Of a stretch of 44,064 nt of DNA, positions 7,342-15,116 are shown in pieces (positions within the stretch are counted from its first letter, which is position 1; every line of letters begins with the position of its first letter). Origin of the DNA: Chloroflexota bacterium. Lineage in GTDB: Bacteria > Chloroflexota > Chloroflexia > Thermomicrobiales > JADLAZ01. The notes beneath the pieces were generated by a model that ran no database searches, had not been told where the DNA came from, and saw only the letters and a program-made list of their open reading frames with translations. Location of the stretch: the NCBI GenBank assembly GCA_020849725.1, contig JADLAZ010000237.1, positions 1 to 44,064 of the forward strand, in the 5' to 3' direction. Made by a program: the position numbers and the translations under genes.

Positions 7342-8304
7342 GTGACCGACGCACCACCGCCCGCCACCGGCAGCCGCCTCGCGTGGCTCCACACGCCAGC
7401 GGTGGTGCGTGCTGCCGTCGCCGGCTGGCTTGGCAGCGCTATCGTCGCGGCCGAGACGCAGCCAGGCGGCTTCTCGCCCGGCCTGGCCGCGCGCCTGCGC
7501 GCCGCCGATGGTCGGCGCGTGTTCGTCAAGGCCGTGGGGCCGGCGCCGAACGCCAATGCCCCGGCTTTTCACCGCCGCGAGGCGCGCAACGCCGCCGCGC
7601 TGCCCGCCACCGCGCTGGCGCCGCGGCTGCTGTGGTCCCACGATGATCTCGATGGCTGGGTCGTGCTCGTCTTCGAGGATGTCGCCGGCCGACCGCCGAC
7701 GCTGCCCTGGCAGCCGATAGAGCTCGACCGGGTGCTGGCGGCGCTGGCGCGGCTGGCCGTCAGTCTGACACCATCCCCACTACCTGCCGCGACGGTCGGA
7801 TACGCCAGTCGGGCGTCGCTGTTCGCGCGGTCGTGGTGGCAGCGCGTGGTCGCCGCGCCGCCCAGCGGCCTCGATGCCTGGTCGACCCGCCATGCCACCC
7901 GGCTGGCGGCACTGGAGACAGACGCGCCGGCGGCCGTGGCCGGCGACACGCTGCTCCACCTCGACATCCGCGCCGACAACCTGCTGCTGACCGACGATCG
8001 CGTCGTCGTCGTCGACTGGCCGCACGCGCGCGTCGGCGCGGCCTGGGTGGACCTGCTCTGCTTCGCGCCTAGCGTGACGATGCAGGGTGGCCCAACCCCG
8101 GCCGCCCTGCTAGCCCGCTCACCTACCGCCGCCGGCGTCGACCCGGCCGCCATCACCGCCGCCATCGTCGCGCTGGCCGGCTTCTTCACCTGGGAGGCGC
8201 TCCAGCCACCGCCGTCGGGCCTGCCGACACTGCGGCCCTTCCAGGCCGCCCAGGGCGCCGTCACCCGCGCCTGGATCGCCGAGCGCACCGACCTGGCGCC
8301 CTGA
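7342..8304 (+). CDS. Aminoglycoside-phosphotransferase-like (APH family) protein
   Basis: A 320-residue protein of the APH/choline-kinase fold. The catalytic loop HLDIRADNLLL (about residues 211-221) gives the HxDxxxxN Brenner motif, followed by VVVVDWPHA with the metal-binding Asp. A Lys in RVFVKAVG (about residue 65) fits the ATP-binding strand, and VLVFEDV lies in the hinge. The substrate cannot be told from sequence; many environmental members do not confer drug resistance. GTG 7342 is chosen because GGGAGG lies seven bases upstream. It is the first convincing gene after the c-di-AMP riboswitch. A weak -10 (TAGACT, 7292-7297) could give it an independent promoter. Confidence 0.8.
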   Translation: MTDAPPPATGSRLAWLHTPAVVRAAVAGWLGSAIVAAETQPGGFSPGLAARLRAADGRRVFVKAVGPAPNANAPAFHRREARNAAALPATALAPRLLWSHDDLDGWVVLVFEDVAGRPPTLPWQPIELDRVLAALARLAVSLTPSPLPAATVGYASRASLFARSWWQRVVAAPPSGLDAWSTRHATRLAALETDAPAAVAGDTLLHLDIRADNLLLTDDRVVVVDWPHARVGAAWVDLLCFAPSVTMQGGPTPAALLARSPTAAGVDPAAITAAIVALAGFFTWEALQPPPSGLPTLRPFQAAQGAVTRAWIAERTDLAP

Positions 8305-8345
8305 CTCCTTGACACGTGGTGCAGTCGCATCCGCCAGAAGGACAA

Positions 8346-8645
8346 TGAGATCGCGCCGAGCCGGTCCAGGCCGTGCGCGAGATGCATCGCGTCCTGCGGC
8401 CCGGCGGCACGGCGCTCATCAGCGATCTGCGCGGCGATGCCCGGCAGGCCGACATCGACCGGCACGCCGACCAGATGGGCCTGAGCGCCGTCAACTCCTG
8501 GCTGACGAAGCGAACCTTCGCCCATGTCCTGCTCAAGAACGCCTACACCTCCGACTCCATCCGCCAGATCGTGGTGCAGACCGAGTTCGCCGGCCGCACG
8601 ATCGAGGAGAGCGATATCGCCATGAATGTCTGGCTTGTTCGGTAG
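8346..8645 (+). pseudogene. C-terminal fragment of a SAM-dependent methyltransferase
   Basis: From an in-frame stop at 8343-8345 the frame reads DRAEPVQAVREMHRVLRPGG, continues TALISDLRGDA, and runs to a normal-looking C-terminus at TAG 8643-8645. The EMHRVLRPGG block is the post-motif region of class I (UbiE/Methyltransf_11) enzymes. The preceding 130 or so residues, including the SAM-binding GxGxG loop, are missing, and no counterpart is visible in the other forward frames. It is therefore a remnant, possibly truncated by the event that placed the phosphotransferase next to it. A GTG at 8373 could still allow a 90-residue peptide, but it lacks an SD. Confidence 0.75.
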
Positions 8646-8965
8646 GGGCTGGGGCCTGGGGTTGGGGTCCGTTTCCTCCGCTCAGGGAACGAGGGTGTCG
8701 CTGTCGCTCCGCGACCTGAGCGATGCCGACGGTGGCCAGCGGAGGAGCTTCCTCACCCCCACCACTCGCCACGTCCCCAATCACCAACCTCCGGTACCTA
8801 TGACCTGTCCGAACATAGTACCTTGGACCCGCGCGCGAGAGTACGAATCGGTGATATACGGGTATGAACGAACAGAGTAGACTGGACCTCGGTAAAGCAG
8901 ACGAACGTACTTCCAAATTCGGTGCGAATGGGCGATTGACAACAGATAGCATCTGGAGGGAGCCA
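8646..8965. other. Low-GC intergenic stretch without a convincing gene
   Basis: About 320 bases with visibly lower GC than the flanks and no coding pattern in six frames. It contains an imperfect inverted repeat, GGTACCTATG (8793-8802) with CATAGTACC (8814-8822). Its CTATGACC is the inverse of the GGTCATAG that recurs at 8973 and 9083. A TTGACA at 8936-8941 has no -10 at the right distance. Confidence 0.5.
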
Positions 8966-8980
8966 ATGCGCTGGTCATAG
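8966..8980 (+). CDS. Four-codon minigene MRWS, copy 1
   Basis: ATGCGCTGGTCATAG follows the strong SD GGAGGGAG at 8956-8963, so a ribosome should initiate and stop after Met-Arg-Trp-Ser. The identical 15 bases, again behind a strong SD, recur 110 bases downstream. Either this is a true minigene or leader, or the repeat serves another role and the SD is fortuitous. Confidence 0.35.
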   Translation: MRWS

Positions 8981-9075
8981 TAGCGATAATGGTTGGGAAC
9001 AGTATGAGAAATGGTAGGAACACATGGCGAGTGGCTCGGGATGGCCCAGCCATGCAAAACGATGAGGAGAGGGAC

Positions 9076-9090
9076 ATGCGCTGGTCATAG
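9076..9090 (+). CDS. Four-codon minigene MRWS, copy 2
   Basis: A second exact copy of ATGCGCTGGTCATAG, preceded by GAGGAGAGGG (9064-9073). Flanking sequences of the two copies do not align beyond the SD and the minigene, which argues against a simple recent duplication of a longer unit. Confidence 0.35.
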   Translation: MRWS

Positions 9091-9179
9091 CACCGCACGC
9101 AGGGATGTCACCGGATGAAATGCCTCATTGCTAGCAACACGATGAAATACCGCCGAAGTGCGGTTGTGGGGAGATAGAC

Positions 9180-9302
9180 ATGCGCTGGACCAGCATTGTG
9201 CGGACGTCGGCTCGCGTGGCGCAGATCGTGGCCGTGATCGCCCTGACTGTGGCAGTTGCACCGGAGACCGAGATCATCCTGGCCGGGCTCAAGTGGACCT
9301 GA
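9180..9302 (+). CDS. Small hydrophobic peptide (40 residues) sharing the MRW start
   Basis: ATGCGCTGG again follows a good SD (GGGGAGA, 9169-9175), but here the frame stays open for 40 residues. The N-terminus carries three Arg (R2, R8, R12), then a hydrophobic run VAQIVAVIALTVAVA, then a short tail PETEIILAGLKWT. This is the layout of a signal peptide or single membrane helix with a roughly 13-residue exported tail, reminiscent of secreted signalling pro-peptides. I recognise no family. A 17-bp hairpin follows directly after the stop. Confidence 0.5.
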   Translation: MRWTSIVRTSARVAQIVAVIALTVAVAPETEIILAGLKWT

Positions 9303-9306
9303 GATG

Positions 9307-9358
9307 GATGAGGTGAACCGTGACACCGTGAGTGATCGTGCGTCACGGTTCACCCATC
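9307..9358 (+). terminator. Long hairpin after the small peptide gene
   Basis: GGTGAACCGTGAC (9312-9324) pairs exactly with 9342-9354. Outer GATG/CATC (9307-9310/9355-9358) extends the stem past one bulged A. The loop is 17 bases. Only TT follows, so terminator function is inferred from position. The HD-GYP promoter begins at its 3' edge. Confidence 0.45.
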
Positions 9359-9386
9359 TTGCCAGCCGGGCCGGCGCTGCTATAAT
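9359..9386 (+). promoter_or_regulatory. Promoter of the HD-GYP gene
   Basis: TTGCCA (9359-9364), a 16-base spacer and the perfect extended -10 TGCTATAAT (9378-9386). Start of transcription would be near 9393, about 108 bases before the gene. Confidence 0.65.
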
Positions 9387-9500
9387 CAGCCGGAGCCGGC
9401 GGAGGCATCTTTTACCTCACGCCGACTGTCCATCCGTTTGAGCAGCGGATCGGCGCCGCGACCAGGATCGGGATGCGCGGCGTCGTGACAGGGAAGCAGC

Positions 9501-10805
9501 GTGAGTGTCTTGCAGCTGCCCGTCTCGGCTCGCGCCGTTCTGGGCGCCGTCATCAGCCTGGCCAGTGTCGCCGTCATCTGGGCGCTGTCGGCGGCAAACT
9601 ACGCCACGCTCACGCCCGATCAACTCGTCAGCATCGCCTTCCTGTTCGCCCTCTACCTGCTGGCGGACGCGAACGTCATCCCGCTGAATTTCCCCAGCAG
9701 CACCGTCAGCATCACCGTGTCGACCGCCATCGACGTGGCGCTGGTGCTGCTGTACGGGCCGACCGTCGCGCTCCCGTTCGTGATGCTGGCCGTCGTCATC
9801 ACCGAGGTGTTGACGCGCCGCCCGCCGATCAAGTTCATCTTCAACGTCAGTGCGGCGGTCCTGTCGACCGCCGCTGCCAGCCTGGCGTTCAGCACCTTCG
9901 GGCGCGTGGGCGAGTCGCCGCTGGCGGACGGCTGGCAGGTGCTGGCCTGGCTGCTGGCCGCCGCCGCCCACGTGGCGGCGAACGTCACCCTGCTGTCACT
10001 CATCATCAGCACTACCAGCCGCACGCCGTTTCTGCCGCTCTGGCGCGAGATCAGCGGCGCCGCCGAGATGCAACAGTGGACTCAGCCACCGCTCGGCGCG
10101 CTTATTGCCGTGCTGCAGTTGCACAGCCCCTGGGCGCTGGTGCTGGCGATACTGCCGCTGCTGGCGATCTACCTCTCCTACCGCCGCTTCCTGGAGCTGA
10201 AGCAGCAGACTCGCACCGTCGTGGAAACGCTGGCCGACGCGCTCGACCAGCGCGATGCCATCACCGCCCAGCACTCACGCCGGGTGACGCAGTATGTCCA
10301 GCGCACACTCGACGAGCTGAGCGCGCTGCCTATCTCCGAGACCGATATGATCGTCGCCGCTGCCCGCATCCACGATCTGGGCAAGGTTGCCATCAGCGAC
10401 GCTTGCCTGCACAAGAACGGCCCGCTCAACGATGCCGAGCGGCTGGAGATGAACCGTCATCCGGTCATCGGCGCCGAGCTGCTCCAGCCGCTGTCGATGT
10501 ACCAGATGGCGCTGGCGATCGTGCGCCACCATCACGAGCGGTGGGACGGGCGCGGCTATCCCGATGGGCTGGTCGGCGAGCGGATCCCGTTCGGCGCCCG
10601 CGTGCTGGCGGTGGCCGACTCGTTTGATGCCATGACCAGTGACCGGCCCTACCGCCGTGCCATGAGCGTCGAGCGCGCGCTGGCCGAGATCGAGGCCGGG
10701 CGTGGCACGCAGTTCGACCCGGCCGTCGTCGACGCCTTCCGGCGAGCGATGGGCGCGGCCGAGCCGGTGCATCGAACGCGCTACGGCATCGCCGGCGCTG
10801 AGTAG
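9501..10805 (+). CDS. Membrane-anchored HD-GYP domain protein (probable c-di-GMP phosphodiesterase)
   Basis: A 434-residue protein. Residues 1-230 form about six hydrophobic segments, a membrane or sensory module with no family I can name. A linker leads to an HD-GYP domain at about 250-420. The metal-binding pair is HDLGK (H291, D292), followed by HHHERWDGRGYPDGL with GYP at 352-354 and VADSFDAMTSDRPYR. HD-GYP proteins hydrolyse c-di-GMP to pGpG or GMP. All canonical residues appear intact. GTG 9501 follows GGGAAG. It has its own near-consensus promoter. Confidence 0.9.
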   Translation: MSVLQLPVSARAVLGAVISLASVAVIWALSAANYATLTPDQLVSIAFLFALYLLADANVIPLNFPSSTVSITVSTAIDVALVLLYGPTVALPFVMLAVVITEVLTRRPPIKFIFNVSAAVLSTAAASLAFSTFGRVGESPLADGWQVLAWLLAAAAHVAANVTLLSLIISTTSRTPFLPLWREISGAAEMQQWTQPPLGALIAVLQLHSPWALVLAILPLLAIYLSYRRFLELKQQTRTVVETLADALDQRDAITAQHSRRVTQYVQRTLDELSALPISETDMIVAAARIHDLGKVAISDACLHKNGPLNDAERLEMNRHPVIGAELLQPLSMYQMALAIVRHHHERWDGRGYPDGLVGERIPFGARVLAVADSFDAMTSDRPYRRAMSVERALAEIEAGRGTQFDPAVVDAFRRAMGAAEPVHRTRYGIAGAE

Positions 10806-10813
10806 GCGCGCCG

Positions 10814-11146
10814 TCAGTCGCCGCGCAGGTACGCGCCCAGATCGCCCTCGAACACGGCCAGGAACTCGTGCATCGCCAGCACGTCCTGCGCCGTCACCAG
10901 CGTCTGCCCGCCACCAGGCTGCGACTCGGCCGCCGGCGCGCTGGCGACGGCTGGCTCGGCAGCATTGACCAGCGCGGCGATGAAGCCCTGCTTGCTGCAG
11001 CGGGGGCAGCACGCCCGCAGCATCCAGATCTCGCCTCGCTGACCGATGACGTCGAGATTGTCCGGCTCGTAGAGACAGCCGCAGATGCCGCAGCCATCCA
11101 CCGCGGTCAGCACCAGCCGCTTGACCTGCTGCTCCCGATCGCTCAT
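10814..11146 (-). CDS. Small zinc-ribbon-like protein
   Basis: A 110-residue protein with two cysteine pairs, CGICGC at about residues 19-24 and CCPRC at about 46-50, spaced as in a zinc ribbon. A low-complexity Ala/Pro linker and a helical tail (DVLAMHEFLAVFEGDLGAYL) follow. ATG 11146 is preferred over TTG 11152 because GGGAGC lies eight bases upstream. It follows the DUF151 gene by 39 bases on the same strand, so the two may be co-transcribed. Function unknown. The tail resembles C-terminal helices that partner other Chloroflexi proteins, but that is only an impression. Confidence 0.65.
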   Translation of the reverse strand: MSDREQQVKRLVLTAVDGCGICGCLYEPDNLDVIGQRGEIWMLRACCPRCSKQGFIAALVNAAEPAVASAPAAESQPGGGQTLVTAQDVLAMHEFLAVFEGDLGAYLRGD

Positions 11147-11185
11147 GCCCAATTGCTCCCGTGCCGGCGCGTGGCGCGCCGGACG

Positions 11186-11722
11186 CTACTCATCCTTGGG
11201 CTTATCCAGATCGTCCAGGTCCAGGCTGTTGACGAAGTCGCGGAAGACGGCTAGCCGCTCGTCGGTGGCCTGGGTCGCCTGGGTCGCCTCGGCGCCCGGG
11301 GTCGGCTCCGGCTCGCCCTCCTCGCCCAGGATGACGCCGGCGCGGGCCATCACATCGTCGTCAACCAGAATGGGCGCCTTGACCCTCACCGCCAGCGCGA
11401 TCGCGTCACTGGGACGCGAATCGATCTCCAGCGCCCGACCGCTCTGGTCGACGATGATGCGCGCGAAAAAGACATCGCGGCTGAGGTCGGTCACGAGGAT
11501 ACGGCTGACATGGCCGCCCATCTCACTGATGACCGCCTTGAGCAGATCGTGCGTCAGCGGGCGCGCGGCGGTCAGACCCTGCAGCTCCATCGCGATGGCG
11601 TCGGCCTCGTTCTGGCCGATCCAGATCGGCAGGTGGCGCTGGCCCTCGACTTCCTTGAGGATCACGACACGCTGGTTGGTGGCGATGCTGACCCGAATAC
11701 TCTCGACGACCGTCTCGATCAT
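11186..11722 (-). CDS. Bifunctional nuclease (DUF151/BFN) domain protein
   Basis: A 178-residue protein. Residues 1-130 match the BFN domain: VVILKEVEGQRHLPIWIGQNEADAIA is split by family-typical positions around residues 20-45, LTHDLLKAVI near 56, FFARIIV near 85, and the signature DSRPSDAIALAVR near 100-112. The C-terminus is acidic, with an ATQATQAT repeat. Plant and bacterial relatives have been described as DNase/RNase; the biochemical role in bacteria is unsettled. ATG 11722 is chosen because GGGAGGACAGG lies upstream and conservation begins there. TACAAT at 11850-11845 may be its -10. Confidence 0.88.
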   Translation of the reverse strand: MIETVVESIRVSIATNQRVVILKEVEGQRHLPIWIGQNEADAIAMELQGLTAARPLTHDLLKAVISEMGGHVSRILVTDLSRDVFFARIIVDQSGRALEIDSRPSDAIALAVRVKAPILVDDDVMARAGVILGEEGEPEPTPGAEATQATQATDERLAVFRDFVNSLDLDDLDKPKDE

Positions 11723-11923
11723 GCGACCTGTCCTCCCGGCCGCGCCGGGTCGTGGCCTCCTGCCCTGACGGTCGAGGCGCGCCACCGGCAGCACGGATCG
11801 GCGGCACACCGCAGGCGGCGGTGGTCCTCGGCGCTCCTGCGGCTATTGTACTGTGCCACCCGGCCGGGTGCCTAGCTCCCCCGACGAGATTGTCATGCTC
11901 GCCAGCGGCCCGAAGCGGCCTCG

Positions 11924-12676
11924 CTAGCCGGCCGAGGCCGCGCTCGCAGCCTCGTAGCGCGGTGTCGCCACGATGCCCCAGCGGTCACTCGGCCAGTAGC
12001 TGAGCCAAGCCCGGCCAATGATCTCATCGACCGCCAGCACGCCGAACAGATGCGAATCAGTGCTGTTGTTGCGGTTGTCGCCCAGCACATAGTACTGGCC
12101 GGGGGGCACGATCACCGGCGCCGCCGCGTAGCTGGCCAGGCCACGCACGTACGGCTCTGACAACGGGCGCCCGTCGACCAGCACCGTGCCGCCGCGCACG
12201 TCCACCTGCTCGCCCGGCAGGCCGATGATGCGCTTGATGAACGGCCGATCGGTGGCCGCGGGTGGCCAGAAGACGACGATATCGCCCCGCTGCGGCGGGC
12301 CGAACAGGTAGCAGACGTCATCGCGGCAGCGCTCCGGCCACGGCCACCAGGATGCCCAATCTCGATCAATGCCCAGGTAGGCCACGCGGTTCACCAGCAG
12401 GTACTGGCCATGGCTCAGCGTCGGCGTCATGCTCTGACCGTCGACTCGGAAATTGAGTACCACGAGCCGCACCAGCGCGAACAGGACGAGCGTCAGCAGC
12501 GCCGTCTCGACCAGCTCGACCCACAGCGGCGGCCGGCGCGGGCCACCCGTGGACCGCGGCGCTCGGGGCCACCCGCGCCGCGCCTGAGGCGGGGCGGTCG
12601 GCGCGAGACCTGCCGGATGGAGGTACTCCTCGGGCCAGTCGGTCGGCGATCGCGGCGTTCGGTCCCCGGTGAGCAC
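11924..12676 (-). CDS. lepB: Signal peptidase I
   Basis: A 250-residue type I leader peptidase that cleaves signal peptides at the outer face of the membrane. After a Pro-rich cytosolic stretch, one transmembrane helix (LVETALLTLVLFALVRLVVL) leads into box B with the nucleophile (DGQSMTPTL), box D with the general-base Lys (PFIKRIIGLPGE) and box E (VLGDNRNNSTDSH). An insertion with RCRDDVCYLFG precedes box D. GTG 12676 is chosen because GGAGGAGAGGG sits eight bases upstream, directly after an extended -10. Longer in-frame starts (ATG 12772, 12871) lie upstream of that promoter and lack an SD. The predicted leader is only about 19 bases. Confidence 0.92.
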   Translation of the reverse strand: MLTGDRTPRSPTDWPEEYLHPAGLAPTAPPQARRGWPRAPRSTGGPRRPPLWVELVETALLTLVLFALVRLVVLNFRVDGQSMTPTLSHGQYLLVNRVAYLGIDRDWASWWPWPERCRDDVCYLFGPPQRGDIVVFWPPAATDRPFIKRIIGLPGEQVDVRGGTVLVDGRPLSEPYVRGLASYAAAPVIVPPGQYYVLGDNRNNSTDSHLFGVLAVDEIIGRAWLSYWPSDRWGIVATPRYEAASAASAG

Positions 12677-12701
12677 GACGTCGACCCTCTCCTCCGGGGC
12701 T

Positions 12702-12710
12702 AGTATAGCA
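12702..12710 (-). promoter_or_regulatory. Extended -10 promoter of lepB
   Basis: On the minus strand TGCTATACT (12710-12702). The predicted start near 12695 falls at the edge of the SD, so the mRNA would be nearly leaderless. No clear -35 is visible. Confidence 0.55.
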
Positions 12711-12922
12711 TCGGGCCGGGCGCGCTCTGCCGCAGCCGACGGCGCAAGCAGAGGCGTGCGGGAGCGGGTCATGGCGCCGGCTGTCCCGACGGTCGCCCGG
12801 CGATGGCACGCGGTCGCGGCATGCTCGTTGTTCCTCTCCCGCCAGCGGCGCCCCCGAGGACTGCCCGGCAATCAGGACTAATGGCCCGGCCGGGCGGCGC
12901 TGCGCCACTGCTGGCCCGCTCC

Positions 12923-12928
12923 TATAAT
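12923..12928 (+). promoter_or_regulatory. -10 element of the kinase gene
   Basis: A perfect TATAAT about 40 bases before the GTG start. The -35 region is GC-rich and unconvincing. Confidence 0.4.
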
Positions 12929-12968
12929 CGACGGCGGGGGTTCGATAGTGTAGCGACAGGCGACCGGC

Positions 12969-15071
12969 GTGATCCTTAAGCGCACCGGGGTGATTCAGAC
13001 ATCAGGCTTGCACCCGCCAGCGCCAGAAGCCGGCCGCAAGGCGGGGCCGAGCTGGGCGGTGCTGCCGCCTGGTCTGACGCTGCAAGATCGCTACGAGATC
13101 CTCGGCGTCCTTGGCCATGGCGGCATGAGCACCGTCTACCGGGCGCGCGACCGCCGCTTCGCCAGCGTCGACCGGCTGGTGGCCGTCAAAGAGATGTTCA
13201 GCGCCACCCAGGATGCCGCCGCCTTGCGCCTGCGCCTGGCCACGTTCGAGCGTGAGGCCAACCTGCTGGCCACGCTCCAGCACGCTGCTATCCCCAAGAT
13301 CTACGATTACTTCACGCACGAAGGCCGCATCTACCTCGTGCTGGAGTTGATCATCGGTCAGAACCTGGAGACGGTGCTCGACCTGCGCCGGACCATTTCA
13401 GAGAAAGAAGTCGCCGACTGGGGCATCCAAGTCTGCGACCTGCTGCGCTACCTGCACGACCACAAGCCCGATCCGATCATCTTCCGCGATATCAAGCCCT
13501 CCAATATCATGCTGCGCGATGATGGCCGCAATCTGGCGCTGGTAGACTTTGGCATCGCGCGCACCTTCCAGACCAATCAGCGCGGCACGATGATCGGCAC
13601 GGAGGGCTACGCGCCGCCGGAGCAATATCGGGGGCTGGCCAGCCAGGTCGGCGACATCTACGCGCTCGGCGCAACGCTGCACCATCTGGCGACCGGCAAC
13701 GATCCCCGGCTGGAGACGCCGTTCACGTTTCACCAGCGCCCGCCCCGACAGTTGAACCCAGCGCTCAGCGATGCCTTCGAAACGGTAGTCCTGAAGGCGG
13801 TCGCCTACAATGGGCAGCACCGCTACGCGACGGCCGAGGAGATGCGTGAGGCGCTCATCGCCAGCCAGCAGCGCACGCCGTCGCGGGTAAAGACCACCGC
13901 GCTCCCCCCGCCGCCCCCGCCGGTTGATGAGCCGCCATCGGGTGCGAACGACGCGCCCCCCGTCGCCCCAGAGGCGAAGCGGCGCACGGGCATGCTCGAG
14001 ACGGCCGCGTTGCCGGCCGCGCCGATCGCCCCGGCCGCACCGCCCCGGCGCACCGCCGGCCGCGTCAGCACCGGCAGCCTGGGCACGCAGAGCGTCGACA
14101 TCGCCAGCCGGGTCGCCTGGTCGATGCGCACCGGCGACGAAGTGCGCAGCTCGCCCACAGTCGCCGGCGAGCAAGTCTACATCGGCTCCTACGACGGCAA
14201 CCTCTATGCCGTCAGTCGAGCCGACGGCGCGGTGCTGTGGCGCGCGCCCGGCGGACGTGGCATCTGCTCGACGCCGGCGATCAGCAGCGGCCTGGTCATC
14301 TATGGATCCGAAGACCACTCGGTCTACGCCGTCGCCCGGGCCAATGGCCGGCGGGCCTGGGCCTATCGCACCGGGCTGCCGGTGCGATCATCACCGCGCG
14401 TCGCTGGCAGCCACGTCTACATCGGCTCCGACGACGGCTACCTGTACTGCTTTGAGCTGAAGACCGGCACTCTCACCTGGCGCACGCGCACGTGGTCGCA
14501 CGTGCGGTCAACGCCGCTGGTGCTGGAGGGGCTGGTCGTCGTCGGTTCGGATGATGGCTATCTCTACGCCATCGACCGCGACACCGGCAGCGTCTACTGG
14601 CGCTTCCAGGCGAACGGGCCGATCCTGGCCTCGCCGACGGCCGCCGGCGGCCTGATCGTCGCCGGCTCCATCGACGGCACTGTCTATGCCGTGCGGCCGG
14701 AGAGCGGCGAGCGCGCCTGGCGCCTGCCGACCGGGCGGCCGGTGGTGGCCGCGCTGGCGGCGCACGATGAGGTCGGCTATGTCGGTTCCGTCAGCGGCTA
14801 TGTCTACGCGCTCCGGCTGGAGGACGGCGAGGTGCTGTGGCAGTATGCCGACCCCAGTCAGGTCACCTCGACGGCGGCCGTCGACGGCCAACTCATCTAC
14901 TACGGCAGCGGCGACGGGCATGTGCGCGCACTCAACCGCGCCGACGGCACGCTGCGCTGGCAGGTCAAGACCGGCGGCCCTGTCCCATCATCGCCGACGA
15001 TCGCCGACGGCGTCCTGTACATCGGCAGCACCGACCGCCACCTGTACGCCCTGCCGCTCGACGCGGACTAG
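12969..15071 (+). CDS. Ser/Thr protein kinase fused to a PQQ-type beta-propeller
   Basis: A 700-residue fusion. The kinase domain (about 42-300) has the glycine loop GHGGMSTVY (49-57), VAVKE with K74, the catalytic loop FRDIKPSN (172-179, Phe replacing His of HRD), DFG (193-195) and TEGYAPPEQY. A Pro/Ala-rich linker (about 305-365) follows. Residues about 375-700 hold at least seven repeats of the form VYIGSxDGxLYAxxxxxGxxxWRxxT, as in PQQ/YVTN-type propellers. No transmembrane helix separates the halves, so it looks cytosolic, unlike PASTA kinases. The propeller probably binds a partner or ligand. The start is the GTG at 12969, with a weak SD. A PP2C phosphatase encoded at 41.9 kb is a candidate antagonist. 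Confidence 0.93.
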   Translation: MILKRTGVIQTSGLHPPAPEAGRKAGPSWAVLPPGLTLQDRYEILGVLGHGGMSTVYRARDRRFASVDRLVAVKEMFSATQDAAALRLRLATFEREANLLATLQHAAIPKIYDYFTHEGRIYLVLELIIGQNLETVLDLRRTISEKEVADWGIQVCDLLRYLHDHKPDPIIFRDIKPSNIMLRDDGRNLALVDFGIARTFQTNQRGTMIGTEGYAPPEQYRGLASQVGDIYALGATLHHLATGNDPRLETPFTFHQRPPRQLNPALSDAFETVVLKAVAYNGQHRYATAEEMREALIASQQRTPSRVKTTALPPPPPPVDEPPSGANDAPPVAPEAKRRTGMLETAALPAAPIAPAAPPRRTAGRVSTGSLGTQSVDIASRVAWSMRTGDEVRSSPTVAGEQVYIGSYDGNLYAVSRADGAVLWRAPGGRGICSTPAISSGLVIYGSEDHSVYAVARANGRRAWAYRTGLPVRSSPRVAGSHVYIGSDDGYLYCFELKTGTLTWRTRTWSHVRSTPLVLEGLVVVGSDDGYLYAIDRDTGSVYWRFQANGPILASPTAAGGLIVAGSIDGTVYAVRPESGERAWRLPTGRPVVAALAAHDEVGYVGSVSGYVYALRLEDGEVLWQYADPSQVTSTAAVDGQLIYYGSGDGHVRALNRADGTLRWQVKTGGPVPSSPTIADGVLYIGSTDRHLYALPLDAD

Positions 15072-15076
15072 CACTG

Positions 15077-15104
15077 GGTGGGCGGCGCCGCCTCCCCGCC
15101 CACC
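15077..15104 (+). other. Intercistronic hairpin
   Basis: GGTGGGCGG (15077-15085) pairs with CCGCCCACC (15096-15104), nine perfect bp with a 10-base loop, directly before the AAAGGAG of the next gene. It may act as a partial terminator or as an mRNA processing or stability element. Confidence 0.4.
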
Positions 15105-15116
15105 AAAGGAGCCTGC

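Noticed and set aside
8533..9057. Leftward frame across the low-GC stretch
   Set aside because: The composition is low-complexity, no domain is recognised and there is no SD.
9116..9178. 20-codon frame starting at ATG 9116
   Set aside because: It has no convincing SD and overlaps the SD of the 40-residue peptide. It may be incidental.
12938..12952. GGGGTTCGAT as the T-arm of a tRNA
   Set aside because: No acceptor stem, anticodon arm or partner sequence can be folded around it.
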